Assembly (NCBI RefSeq): GCF_015277815.1
Contig: NZ_CP063813.1
Location: 3,596,001 to 3,660,000 of the forward strand
From: Microbacterium atlanticum
GTDB lineage: Bacteria; Actinomycetota; Actinomycetes; Actinomycetales; Microbacteriaceae
Reading direction: 5' to 3'
Length of the DNA: 64,000 nucleotides
The position numbers and the translations under genes are program-made. Shown piece after piece: positions 1 through 7,597 of this stretch. How positions within the stretch are numbered: position 1 is the stretch's first letter; every line of letters begins with the position of its first letter. A model generated the notes under the pieces. The model was not told the origin of the DNA. It made no database searches and saw only the letters and a program-made list of their open reading frames with translations.

Positions 1-100
1 CGACGCCGGCCGCGAGCTGACCCTCGAGGAGTGGCGGCGCGAGCCCGCCCGCGCCACGTTCCTCGATGGCCTCATGCGGCTGACGTCCGCCCTGAACTAG
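1..100 (+). CDS. C-terminal end of a cardiolipin synthase-like (phospholipase D family) protein, partial
   Basis: Only the last 32 codons are present; the gene enters from the left edge and ends at TAG 98-100. The visible tail contains LTLEEW, an Arg-rich stretch and FLDGLMRLTSALN. This resembles the C-terminus of actinobacterial cardiolipin synthases, where a similar 'L-T-x-E-E-W' segment precedes the last helix after the second HKD motif. The HKD motifs lie outside the window, so the call rests on a short similarity recognised by eye. It converges with the minus-strand AI-2E permease, 32 bases away. Confidence 0.45.
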   Translation, partial: DAGRELTLEEWRREPARATFLDGLMRLTSALN

Positions 101-132
101 CGCGGGGGCCGCGGCATCCGCTCTCCGTGGAC

Positions 133-1260
133 TCAGATCTTGAGGTCCTGGCGGGGCACGACGACCTCGCGGATGATCAGCAGGATCGACGCCATCACCG
201 GGAGGGCGACCAGCACGCCGACGATGCCCGCCAGCGCGCCGCCGGCGAGCGCACCGATGAGGACGAGCGCGGCGGGGATCTCGATCGCCTTGTTCATGAC
301 CCGCGGGCTGATGACGTACGACTCGAGCTGGATGTAGACGAGGTACGCGATGAAGAAGATGAGCGCCTGCGTCGGACTGGTGAACAGGGCGATGATCGAG
401 GCGAAGATCCAGAAGATCACCGAGCCGAACAGCGGGATGAGCGTGATCACGAAGGCGATCGCCGCCATGAGCGCCGGGAACGGCAGCCCGATCACCAGGT
501 GCAGCACGAACACGGCGGCCGCGTTGAGCGACGACAGGATGACCGACCCGATGAGCGCGCTGCCCACGGAGCTCGTGATGCGCTCTGTCAGGTCCTCGAG
601 CCGGGGACGGTTGCGCGCCGGCGCCAGGGCGTAGAAGGCGCGCTTGGCGGCAGTGAGCGACGCGAGGAAGTACAGCGTCAGGGCGATCACGACGAAGCTC
701 GCCGAGATCGCCGCGACGAAGCCGACGCCGACGGCGAGCACACCTCCCCCGAGGGTGGCCAGCGTCGACGGAGCCGAGATCCAGTCCGCGATCTGCTCGA
801 GAGCCGCCAGCACCGCGGCCTGCGCGTCGGGGGTGAGGGCTGCGAACCAGTCGGAGTCGGGGATGTCTTCCACGAGCTCGGGGATCGCCTGCACGAGCTG
901 CACCACCTGGGCGATGACGGGGGGCAGCACGAACACGAACACCGCGATCATCACGAGCGCGAAGCCGCAGAAGACGATCGCGATGCCGAGGCTCCGCTTG
1001 ACGCGGTGGCGCTCCAGCATGCGCACCAGCGGATCCAGGCCGACGGCCAGGAACATCGCCAGGATGATGTACACCAGGATCGTCGAGATCGACCCGATCG
1101 CAGACCCGAGCACCAGCGCACCCAGCACGCCGATCGTCACAAGGAACCCTGTCGCCAGCGGATGGTCCAGTGCGGCGACGATGCCCGCGAAGCGTCGCGG
1201 GCGATCCTCGACCGGCATCATGGCAGGACCCGAGTCGGCGAGGACTGGTTCATCGGTCAT
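133..1260 (-). CDS. AI-2E family transporter (UPF0118 permease)
   Basis: About 375 residues. After a short charged N-terminus there are roughly eight hydrophobic helices with a long soluble-looking segment between helices 3 and 4, the usual layout of the AI-2E exporter family (PF01594). The C-terminal third carries the family-typical stretch with PFPALMAAIAFVITLIPLFG followed by ESYVISPRVM. Family members include AI-2 exporters and Na+/H+ antiporters, so the substrate is not determined. I chose ATG 1260 (MTDEPV) over an upstream in-frame start at 1290. A second, more diverged paralogue lies at 6386-7483. Confidence 0.9.
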   Translation of the reverse strand: MTDEPVLADSGPAMMPVEDRPRRFAGIVAALDHPLATGFLVTIGVLGALVLGSAIGSISTILVYIILAMFLAVGLDPLVRMLERHRVKRSLGIAIVFCGFALVMIAVFVFVLPPVIAQVVQLVQAIPELVEDIPDSDWFAALTPDAQAAVLAALEQIADWISAPSTLATLGGGVLAVGVGFVAAISASFVVIALTLYFLASLTAAKRAFYALAPARNRPRLEDLTERITSSVGSALIGSVILSSLNAAAVFVLHLVIGLPFPALMAAIAFVITLIPLFGSVIFWIFASIIALFTSPTQALIFFIAYLVYIQLESYVISPRVMNKAIEIPAALVLIGALAGGALAGIVGVLVALPVMASILLIIREVVVPRQDLKI

Positions 1261-1415
1261 GGGGACATGATGCCCCCAAGCCGCCCGCAAATCGTCTATA
1301 TCGCGTCATGTGATTCGTGCGGAATCGGGAGTACTGTCGGCGCGAGAGCACCCTTCCAGGGGTGCTCGATTCGACAGCGACGGGCATCGCCCGTCCCGAC
1401 GATTGGTTGTCTTGC

Positions 1416-1805
1416 ATGGGTGGCAATATCTGGGACCTGATCCTCTGGTTCTTCTGGATCTTCGTCTTCGTCGCGTATCTGATGGTCGTGTTCTCGATCA
1501 TCGCCGACATCTTCCGCGACGAGTCACTGAACGGCTGGCTCAAGGCGGTCTGGATCATCTTCCTCATCTTCGTGCCCTTCCTCACCGCGCTGATCTACCT
1601 GATCGCCCGCGGGAACGGGATGCAGAAGCGGTCCATCGCCCAGGCGCAGGAGCTTCGCGCCGCTCAGGACGCCTACATCCGCCAGACCGCGGGGTCCGGC
1701 GGGAGCGCAGCCGACGACATCGCCAAGGCCAAGACACTTCTGGATTCGGGCGCGATCACTCAGGCGGAGTTCGACGCCCTCAAGGCGAAGGCGCTGGCGG
1801 CGTAG
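1416..1805 (+). CDS. Small membrane protein with PLDc_N-like N-terminus and C-terminal SHOCT domain
   Basis: About 129 residues from ATG 1416 (MGGNIWDLILWFFWIF). Two transmembrane helices (about residues 5-27 and 40-63) are separated by a short DESLNGWLK loop, as in the PLDc_N family. A short linker leads to a C-terminal SHOCT module (AKTLLDSGAITQAEFDALKAKAL), a short helical motif often found at the ends of membrane-associated proteins. It is first of three closely spaced co-directional genes (with 1830 and 2260), a cluster seen in many actinobacteria. No function is established. Upstream in-frame starts exist but the Met before the first helix is the natural choice. Confidence 0.8.
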   Translation: MGGNIWDLILWFFWIFVFVAYLMVVFSIIADIFRDESLNGWLKAVWIIFLIFVPFLTALIYLIARGNGMQKRSIAQAQELRAAQDAYIRQTAGSGGSAADDIAKAKTLLDSGAITQAEFDALKAKALAA

Positions 1806-1829
1806 CCCGCGCGGAAACGGAGCACACCG

Positions 1830-2246
1830 ATGACGACATTCGACTACGGGCCCATCGAGTTCTACGCGATCGCGTTCGACGGCGACCGGCCCGGTCCGGC
1901 CGTGCTGCAGGCGATCGACGACCTCGTCGCCTCGGGCACCGTCAACCTCCTCGACCTCGTCTTCGCGCGGCGGTCACCCGAGGGTGAGCTCGAAGTGTTC
2001 GAGCTCTCCGACACGGTCGACGACGGCGCGCCCGCGCTGGACCTCGCGGGACTCGCCGGACAGGACGACATCCTCTACCTCGCCGACAGCCTCGAGCCCG
2101 GCCGGTCGGCGGCGATCCTCGTCGTCGAGCTGCTGTGGGCCAAGTCGTTCGCGGCCGCACTGTACGACGCCGGCGGAGCCGTCATCGCGCGCGAGGGCAT
2201 CCCCGCCCCCATCGTGAACGCGTTCCTCTCCGAGCACGCGGACTGA
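1830..2246 (+). CDS. DUF6325 family protein
   Basis: 138 residues, starting MTTFDYGPIEFY. The pattern (an N-terminal GPIEFYAIAF strand, a helix, LLDLVFARR, then an acidic stretch and a C-terminal LLWAKSFAAAL helix) matches the DUF6325 family, small soluble proteins of unknown function that occur beside SHOCT-domain proteins. Relatives are often annotated as possible membrane-stress or stability proteins, but no reaction is known. The gene starts 24 bases after the preceding SHOCT gene and is followed 13 bases later by another, so the three are probably one transcript. Confidence 0.75.
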   Translation: MTTFDYGPIEFYAIAFDGDRPGPAVLQAIDDLVASGTVNLLDLVFARRSPEGELEVFELSDTVDDGAPALDLAGLAGQDDILYLADSLEPGRSAAILVVELLWAKSFAAALYDAGGAVIAREGIPAPIVNAFLSEHAD

Positions 2247-2259
2247 CAAGGAGAAAACC

Positions 2260-2613
2260 ATGCCACTGGGAAGAATGGGCCGCCCCGGCCTGATCGGAAT
2301 GGCCGCCCGCACTGCGGTCGTCGCGGGCACCGCCACCGCCGTCTCCGGCCGCGTCCAGCATCGCCAGCAGGAGAAGTACTACGAGCAGTCGCAGCAGGAG
2401 GCCTATGCCGCGCAGCAGCAGCAGGCGGCGATGGATCAGGCAGCGGCTCAGGCCGTCGCCAACGCCCAGGCCGCGCAGGCCGCCCAGGCCCCGGCAGCGG
2501 CGCCCGCGGGCGACGACATGATGGCCAAGCTCGGACAGCTCGCCCAGCTCCACGCGCAGGGAATCCTGTCGGACGAGGAGTTCGCCGCCGCGAAGGCGAA
2601 GCTGCTGAGCTGA
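2260..2613 (+). CDS. SHOCT domain-containing protein with Gln/Ala-rich linker
   Basis: 117 residues. An N-terminal basic/hydrophobic stretch with RPGLIGMAARTAVVAGTA could be a weak membrane anchor. A low-complexity Gln/Ala-rich coiled-coil-like middle (QQQQAAMDQAAAQAVANAQ) is followed by a C-terminal SHOCT motif (LGQLAQLHAQGILSDEEF). An AAGGAG ribosome-binding site precedes the ATG. It is last gene of the SHOCT/DUF6325/SHOCT cluster and is followed at once by a strong terminator hairpin. Its function is unknown. SHOCT modules usually act as oligomerisation or docking elements. Confidence 0.8.
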   Translation: MPLGRMGRPGLIGMAARTAVVAGTATAVSGRVQHRQQEKYYEQSQQEAYAAQQQQAAMDQAAAQAVANAQAAQAAQAPAAAPAGDDMMAKLGQLAQLHAQGILSDEEFAAAKAKLLS

Positions 2614-2629
2614 CCTTTTCACGCAAGCC

Positions 2630-2661
2630 AGAGGGCCGCTTCCCCGGGGAGGCGGCCCTCT
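2630..2661 (+). terminator. Intrinsic terminator of the SHOCT/DUF6325 cluster
   Basis: A 10-bp perfect stem (AGAGGGCCGC pairing with GCGGCCCTCT) encloses an eleven-base loop and begins 16 bases after the stop codon of the last SHOCT gene. The T-run is short, as is usual in this GC-rich genome. Confidence 0.75.
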
Positions 2662-2700
2662 TGGCGTTCAGCGACCCTCGGCGCGGGCCAGGGACGACGG

Positions 2701-2800
2701 GGCGCGGCCACGCCCGACGGGGCGCAGCCACGCCAGACGAGGCGCAGCCACGCCAGACGGGGCGCAGCCACGCCCGACGGAGCGCGGCCACCGCGGAGGC
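2701..2800. repeat. Tandem repeat, four 20-bp units plus a degenerate fifth
   Basis: Units at 2701-2720, 2721-2740, 2741-2760 and 2761-2780 follow the consensus GGCGCAGCCACGCCAGACGG with one or two substitutions each; 2781-2800 is a decayed fifth copy. The array lies between the terminator at 2630-2661 and the 3' end of the potassium-channel gene, so it is outside coding sequence. Confidence 0.9.
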
Positions 2801-2807
2801 GCGTGCT

Positions 2808-3698
2808 TCAGCCGCCCGGTCGGTCGTCGCCGCCGTCGCCGATCCCGTCGGGGTGGTGACGGCCGCCTCCCGCCCCGCCCGCAGGCCCCCACCCCTCGGC
2901 GGGAGCCGGGGATTCCGGATGCCTCCCACCCGCGTGGCGCGGCGGCTCGCCGGGCGCTCCCCCGGCGGTCGGGGCAGCGGACCCGCCCGACTGCGCGGCC
3001 AGCTCCTCGATCCGTGCCATGAGTGCACGCACCTGGGCGCGAGTCGCCGGTTCCTGGTCGTCGCGATCGCGTGCGGCTCGCTCGAGCACCCACGACGCCA
3101 GCGTCGCCGTGATGACGCCGGCGAGGGCCACGCCGCCCAGCATGAGACCGACGCCGACCCAGCGGCCGGCGGCGGTCACCGGCGTGTAGTCGCCGTAGCC
3201 CGTGGTCGTCACGGTGACGCAGGCCCACCACAGGGCGATGCCGAACGAGGTGATGTCGGCGTCGGGGGCATAGCGCTCGGCTTCGAGCACCGCGAGTGTG
3301 GCGATGTAGACGAGGATGACGGATGCCCCGGCCCCGTAGACGAGGATGCGCAGGCGCAGCGCGCCGCCGGCACTCGTGTGCATGCCGGGGATCCGCGTGA
3401 GCACGCGCAGCAGCAGCACCAGCCGGAGCACCGGGATGAGGGCGAATGCGAGAGCCGGCAGGTGGGTGCGGAACCACCGACGCCGATCGTCGGCGAGCGC
3501 GAGCCGCACGAGGTAGTCGAGGATGAACATCGCCCAGGTCACCAGGACGACGACGGTCGCCACGAGACGCGCCGGACCTTGCAGGTCGGCGATCACGCGC
3601 CACGAGTACGCGACGAGGTAGGCGAAGCTGGCGACCACGAGCGCCGGTTCGGTGCGCTTGTGCCAGGAGTGCTCGTCCACAGCCGAATCATGGCGCAT
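2808..3698 (-). CDS. Potassium channel family protein (two-pore-helix ion channel domain)
   Basis: About 296 residues from ATG 3698 (MRHDSAVDEHSWHKR). There are several N-terminal helices, then a pore region with the selectivity filter TTTGYGDYTP followed by a final helix: the K+ channel signature (PF07885). A basic segment (RLVLLLRVL) just before the pore module recalls a voltage-sensor-like or S4-S5-like region. After the last helix come a short coiled-coil-prone stretch (RALMARIEELAAQ) and a Gly/Pro/His-rich tail of about 60 residues. It would conduct K+ across the cytoplasmic membrane. It is divergent from the YfeO-type gene 93 bases away. Confidence 0.88.
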   Translation of the reverse strand: MRHDSAVDEHSWHKRTEPALVVASFAYLVAYSWRVIADLQGPARLVATVVVLVTWAMFILDYLVRLALADDRRRWFRTHLPALAFALIPVLRLVLLLRVLTRIPGMHTSAGGALRLRILVYGAGASVILVYIATLAVLEAERYAPDADITSFGIALWWACVTVTTTGYGDYTPVTAAGRWVGVGLMLGGVALAGVITATLASWVLERAARDRDDQEPATRAQVRALMARIEELAAQSGGSAAPTAGGAPGEPPRHAGGRHPESPAPAEGWGPAGGAGGGRHHPDGIGDGGDDRPGG

Positions 3699-3791
3699 GT
3701 GCGACGCAGCCCCGCGCCCGGCGCGCCCTCGTGCGCCGATCGGCCGCCGCGCCGGTCGCGACGCGGCGCTGTCGGCCGCTATCGTGTGGCC

Positions 3792-5258
3792 ATGTCCGGC
3801 CCCACCGCCGCCCCGGAACCCCCCGCTTCGCCGGACCCGGCAGCCTCTCCGGAACCGGCCGCTTCGCCGGATCCGGCAGCCACCCCGAAACCCACAGCCT
3901 CTCCCGAACCGGCAGCCTCGCCCGAATCGACTGTCTCCCCTGAGCCCGCGTCGCCTCCCGGGCCGCGCCTCACCGTCCGCCGGCTCGTGCTCCTGTCGAT
4001 CCCCGCGATCCTCATCGGCGTGCTCTCGGCGCTCACCCTCCGCCTCCTCGAGGCGATCGCCGACCAGCTCCAAGGCGTGCTGTGGACGAGCCTCCCGGCG
4101 TCACTGGGCATCACCCCCGATGCGCCCTGGTGGATCTTCGGCGTGCTCACCGCAACGGGGATCGCCGTCGGCGTCGTGGTGTGGCTCGCACCCGGACACG
4201 CGGGTCCGGACTCCGCCACCACGGAACTCGCCGCGACAGCGCTGCCGCTCTCGGTGCTGCCGGGCCTCGCGGTGGTCCTCATCCTCAGCCTGGCGGGAGG
4301 CGTGAGCCTCGGGCCCGAGAACCCGATCATCGCGATCAACGTCTCGCTCGCCATCGCCCTCGTCGCGCGCATCTCACGTGCCGTCCCGGCTCCGCTCATC
4401 GGGGCGCTGGCGATCTCGGCGACGATCGGCGCCCTGTTCGGGACGCCGGTGGCAGCGGCACTCGTCTTCACCGGGCTGGTCGGCGAGTTCAAGATGGGCG
4501 GATCGCTGTGGGACAAGCTGTTCCTCCCCCTCGTCGCGGCGGGAGCCGGGTCGGTGACGACCTTCCTCCTCGGCGGGGGCTTCGGCAGCGAGGAGCCGTT
4601 CGCCCCGTACGGCTCGCCGCAGGCCTTCGACCTGCTGCTGGGCTCGGTCATCGCGTGCGCGGCCGCGGCGTTCGCGCTCATCGCCGTCTTCCTCTTCCCG
4701 CTGGTGCACCGCGCCTTCCACGCGCTGCGGCATCCACTGCTCTACATCTCCGCGGGCGGGGTGGTCCTCGGGCTGCTCGGCGTCGTGGGCGGACCGATCA
4801 CGCTGTTCAAGGGCCTCGACCAGAGCGCGGAGCTGCTCGCCGATCCCGGCGACTACCCGCCGGCGCAGCTCGTGATCATCCTGCTGGTGAAGCTGGCGGC
4901 GCTGGTGGTCGCGGCATCGGCCGGCTTCCGCGGCGGGCGCATCTTCCCCGCCGTCTTCCTCGGCGTAACGGCGGGCCTGCTCGGCAGCGCGCTGCTGCCG
5001 GGGCTCGCGCCCTCGCTCGCCGTGGCGTGCGGCGTGCTCGGCGTGGTGATCGCGATCGCCCGGGACGGCTGGGTGGCGCTGTTCGTGGCGGTGGCGATGG
5101 TCGGCGACGTCACCGTGCTCCCGGTGCTCTGCATCGTCGTGCTGCCGGCGTGGCTCGCCGTGACCTGGGCGCGGCCCATGCTCATCACCACGGACGACCT
5201 GGCGAAGGAGCGGCCGCCGGCGGCCCTGCCGTGGGACCGCCCGCGCTCAGCGCGCTGA
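3792..5258 (+). CDS. YfeO-like CLC-family ion transport protein with N-terminal Pro/Ala/Ser repeats
   Basis: About 488 residues from ATG 3792. Residues 5-55 are a proline-rich repeat built on PEPAAS/PDPAAS units, likely a disordered cytoplasmic extension. The rest follows the E. coli YfeO pattern closely: GGVSLGPENPI, GTPVAAALVF, GVVGGPITLFKGL and ASAGFRGGRIFPAVF, then about ten membrane helices in all. Within the CLC superfamily the PEN motif retains the gating-position glutamate, but the usual glycine after it is Asn. It is probably an anion channel or H+-coupled antiporter; substrate unknown. Its 3' end overlaps the convergent DUF998 gene by 12 bases. Confidence 0.85.
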   Translation: MSGPTAAPEPPASPDPAASPEPAASPDPAATPKPTASPEPAASPESTVSPEPASPPGPRLTVRRLVLLSIPAILIGVLSALTLRLLEAIADQLQGVLWTSLPASLGITPDAPWWIFGVLTATGIAVGVVVWLAPGHAGPDSATTELAATALPLSVLPGLAVVLILSLAGGVSLGPENPIIAINVSLAIALVARISRAVPAPLIGALAISATIGALFGTPVAAALVFTGLVGEFKMGGSLWDKLFLPLVAAGAGSVTTFLLGGGFGSEEPFAPYGSPQAFDLLLGSVIACAAAAFALIAVFLFPLVHRAFHALRHPLLYISAGGVVLGLLGVVGGPITLFKGLDQSAELLADPGDYPPAQLVIILLVKLAALVVAASAGFRGGRIFPAVFLGVTAGLLGSALLPGLAPSLAVACGVLGVVIAIARDGWVALFVAVAMVGDVTVLPVLCIVVLPAWLAVTWARPMLITTDDLAKERPPAALPWDRPRSAR

Positions 5259-6344
5259 AACCGCCGGCCGGGCGTCCTGCTCGAGCGCGGCCGCGTTGCG
5301 GATGAACAGCACGATCCACGTGAACACGAGGATCCCTGCGACCAGCTCGACCGCCGTGAGCGTGTAGTAGCCGGTGAAGAACAGCACCGCCAGCACGAGG
5401 GTGACCGCGAGGAAGAGCCAGCCGAGGGCCACGAAGGCGCGCGGGATGCCGGTGATCCAGGCCGGCAGGCCGATGACGAGCACGCCGTACGCGACGACCA
5501 TGCCCGACGCGACCGCGGTGTGCAGCGCGAAGAACTCATCGACGGGGAACACGCCCACCAGGCCGAGGAAGACGCCCACCACGCTCAGGCACACCCGCAC
5601 CCTCGACACGCCCTTCGGGTTGGCCGACGGGATGCCTCTTGTGGAGTAGCGGGCGAGCGTGGTGACCAGGAAGCCGGCGACGATGATCGTGATGTTGAAG
5701 GCGAACGCCGAGACGTTCGACGACATCCCGAGGGCGCTGAGGTTGTCCTTCCACCAGTCCGGGTCACTGGCCGTGAGCATGCTGGCCAGCACGCCGAACA
5801 CGAGGAACACGGCGAGCACGGCTGCCAGCAGCTGCAGATCCATGTGGGTCGACGAGTAGAAGGCCACATAGCCGCTCGTCGCCGCCGCCGCGCCGCTCAG
5901 CAGCACGACCGCGAGGGGGAACACCTCCGCGCCGATGAACGCCTGCTCGAGGATCACGGCGAGCAGCGTCCAGCCGAGGAGCGCGATCACGCCGTGTGCG
6001 AAGGCGAGGGCGCCGACGTCCACATAATCCAGCGCGCTCATGCGGCGGCGGCTGCCCGGGTCGCGGACCGCGAAGCGCCCGGCGATGACCGCGGCGAGGG
6101 CGGTGATGCCCGAGGCGATCGCGGCGAACTGGCCCGCCGACCCGGGTCCTGCGATCGGCGCGGGCTGGAAGCCGAAGGCCACGAGGGCGGCGAGTCCGAC
6201 CACGACGAATGCGACGGCGCCCAGCCCCAGGCCGAGCGATTCCAGCGAGCGCTCACTGGTGGCGTCGACGAGCCGCGCGGCGGTGCGGTCGCGCCGCGTG
6301 GCGGGCGGCTCGGGGGCGCGCGAGTCGAGCGAGGTGCGGGTCAT
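5247..6344 (-). CDS. DUF998 family integral membrane protein
   Basis: About 365 residues from ATG 6344, with a GGAGG ribosome-binding site eight bases upstream. The N-terminus is charged, followed by about ten transmembrane helices. Features typical of DUF998 relatives are DNLSALGMSSNVSAFAFN (a DxLSxLG-like motif after a loop) and a VGVFPVDEFFALHTAVAS segment between helices. The biochemical role of the family is unknown. It converges on the YfeO-like gene. The next gene upstream, an AI-2E paralogue, ends 41 bases away in the same direction and may be co-transcribed. Confidence 0.7.
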   Translation of the reverse strand: MTRTSLDSRAPEPPATRRDRTAARLVDATSERSLESLGLGLGAVAFVVVGLAALVAFGFQPAPIAGPGSAGQFAAIASGITALAAVIAGRFAVRDPGSRRRMSALDYVDVGALAFAHGVIALLGWTLLAVILEQAFIGAEVFPLAVVLLSGAAAATSGYVAFYSSTHMDLQLLAAVLAVFLVFGVLASMLTASDPDWWKDNLSALGMSSNVSAFAFNITIIVAGFLVTTLARYSTRGIPSANPKGVSRVRVCLSVVGVFLGLVGVFPVDEFFALHTAVASGMVVAYGVLVIGLPAWITGIPRAFVALGWLFLAVTLVLAVLFFTGYYTLTAVELVAGILVFTWIVLFIRNAAALEQDARPAVSAR

Positions 6345-6385
6345 GGCTGCCTCCGGGTGAGGGGTCGGCGAGGTGGCATGGGAGT

Positions 6386-7483
6386 TCAGGAGCCAGGGCC
6401 GGCGTTCCGCGCCGCGGCAGCGGGAGTGGCGGTGCGGTCGCCCGAGAGCCAGCGCAGCCAGAGCGAGCCGGCATCCCCTTCGAGGACGAGCGCGCGCACG
6501 AAGAGCGTCAGCGGGATCGACAGGATCGCCCCGAGGGGGCCGATGACGAAGGTCCAGAAGATCACCGAGAAGAAGCTCAGCGTCAGGCTCAGATCCACGG
6601 CGTCGCTGACGAACTTCGGCTGCACGAGCACCTGCAGCACGACGTTGACCACGCAGTAGATCGCGATCACCGCCAGGAGCAGCGGCCACCCGCCCACGAC
6701 GAAGGCCAGCACCGCCGGCGGGATGAGTCCGAGGACGAATCCGATGTTGGGCACGAAGTTCGTCACGAACGCGAGCACCGCCCAGACGATCGGCGCCGGA
6801 ACGCCCAGCGCCCACAGGGCCAGGCCGTCGATGATCGCGACGATGGCGCCGAACGTCGCATTGACCACGTAGTAGCGACGGATGCCGCGGTTGAGGCGCC
6901 GGATGCGTCCGAGCACCGGTCGGCGCTCAGCGCCGAACACCCGCTCCGCGTCGCGGTACCGCGCGGCGTCGGCCGCCATGAAGATGATGTAGGAGACGAC
7001 GAAGAAGAGCGCCGTGAGCACGGCGATCACGGTGCCCCCGAGGCTCGAGACGAGCCGGACGATCGCCTGGGGATCGAGGACGGCGGCCGTGGCATCCGTC
7101 GCCTCCTGGTCCAGCCCCACCGACTGGAGCCAGGCGACGAAGCTGTCGAGGCTGCCGCGCAGCTGATCGAGGTAGTCGCTGACCAGCTGTGCGAACTGGA
7201 CGCCGGCGACCCACAGCAGCAGGCCCATGAGCGCCAGCACCAGGTACGCGACGACGATGACGGCGGTGGTGCCCGCCCACCGCGGCCAGCCGCGGCGGTC
7301 CAGGGGACGGCGGACGGGCTCGCAGATGACCACGAGCACGATGCCGAGGGCAAGCGGTCCGACCAGCTCCCGCGCGAAGTACACCCCCGCGAGCACGATG
7401 ACCGCCGCTGCGAGGGCGAGCAGCACCCGCGTTCCGGGTGCCAGCACGGGGGACGGCGGGGCGGCGGGCGCGGCGCGGGTCAC
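6386..7483 (-). CDS. AI-2E family transporter, second paralogue
   Basis: About 365 residues. Eight helices are arranged as in the AI-2E/UPF0118 family, with a soluble insert after helix 3 (LVSDYLDQLRGSLDSFVAWL) and the conserved NFVPNIGFVLGLIPPAVLAF and VNVVLQVLVQPKFVSDAV stretches. I placed the start at GTG 7483 because TACCCT on the minus strand (7490-7495) lies exactly six bases before it, as in leaderless actinobacterial mRNAs. An upstream in-frame GTG at 7510 would add nine residues and has no ribosome-binding site either. The substrate is undetermined; it is distant from the copy at 133-1260. Confidence 0.85.
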   Translation of the reverse strand: MTRAAPAAPPSPVLAPGTRVLLALAAAVIVLAGVYFARELVGPLALGIVLVVICEPVRRPLDRRGWPRWAGTTAVIVVAYLVLALMGLLLWVAGVQFAQLVSDYLDQLRGSLDSFVAWLQSVGLDQEATDATAAVLDPQAIVRLVSSLGGTVIAVLTALFFVVSYIIFMAADAARYRDAERVFGAERRPVLGRIRRLNRGIRRYYVVNATFGAIVAIIDGLALWALGVPAPIVWAVLAFVTNFVPNIGFVLGLIPPAVLAFVVGGWPLLLAVIAIYCVVNVVLQVLVQPKFVSDAVDLSLTLSFFSVIFWTFVIGPLGAILSIPLTLFVRALVLEGDAGSLWLRWLSGDRTATPAAAARNAGPGS

Positions 7484-7597
7484 GGCGTCAGGGTACCGAG
7501 GTCTCGGCACCGCGACAGAGCGGCGCGCTCACCGCCGCGCTCGTTTCACGCGAATGACACCTGTCGGCCGGGGCGCGGCCGGTGCCACACTGACCGC

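Noticed and set aside
31..1440. Long plus-strand frame opposite the first AI-2E gene
   Set aside because: Arg/Asp/His-rich shadow translation of a high-GC gene; no family similarity, and the minus strand encodes an intact permease.
2661..3791. Long plus-strand reading frame joined to the YfeO-like gene
   Set aside because: Composition is that of an antisense of the K+ channel gene; the real start is ATG 3792.
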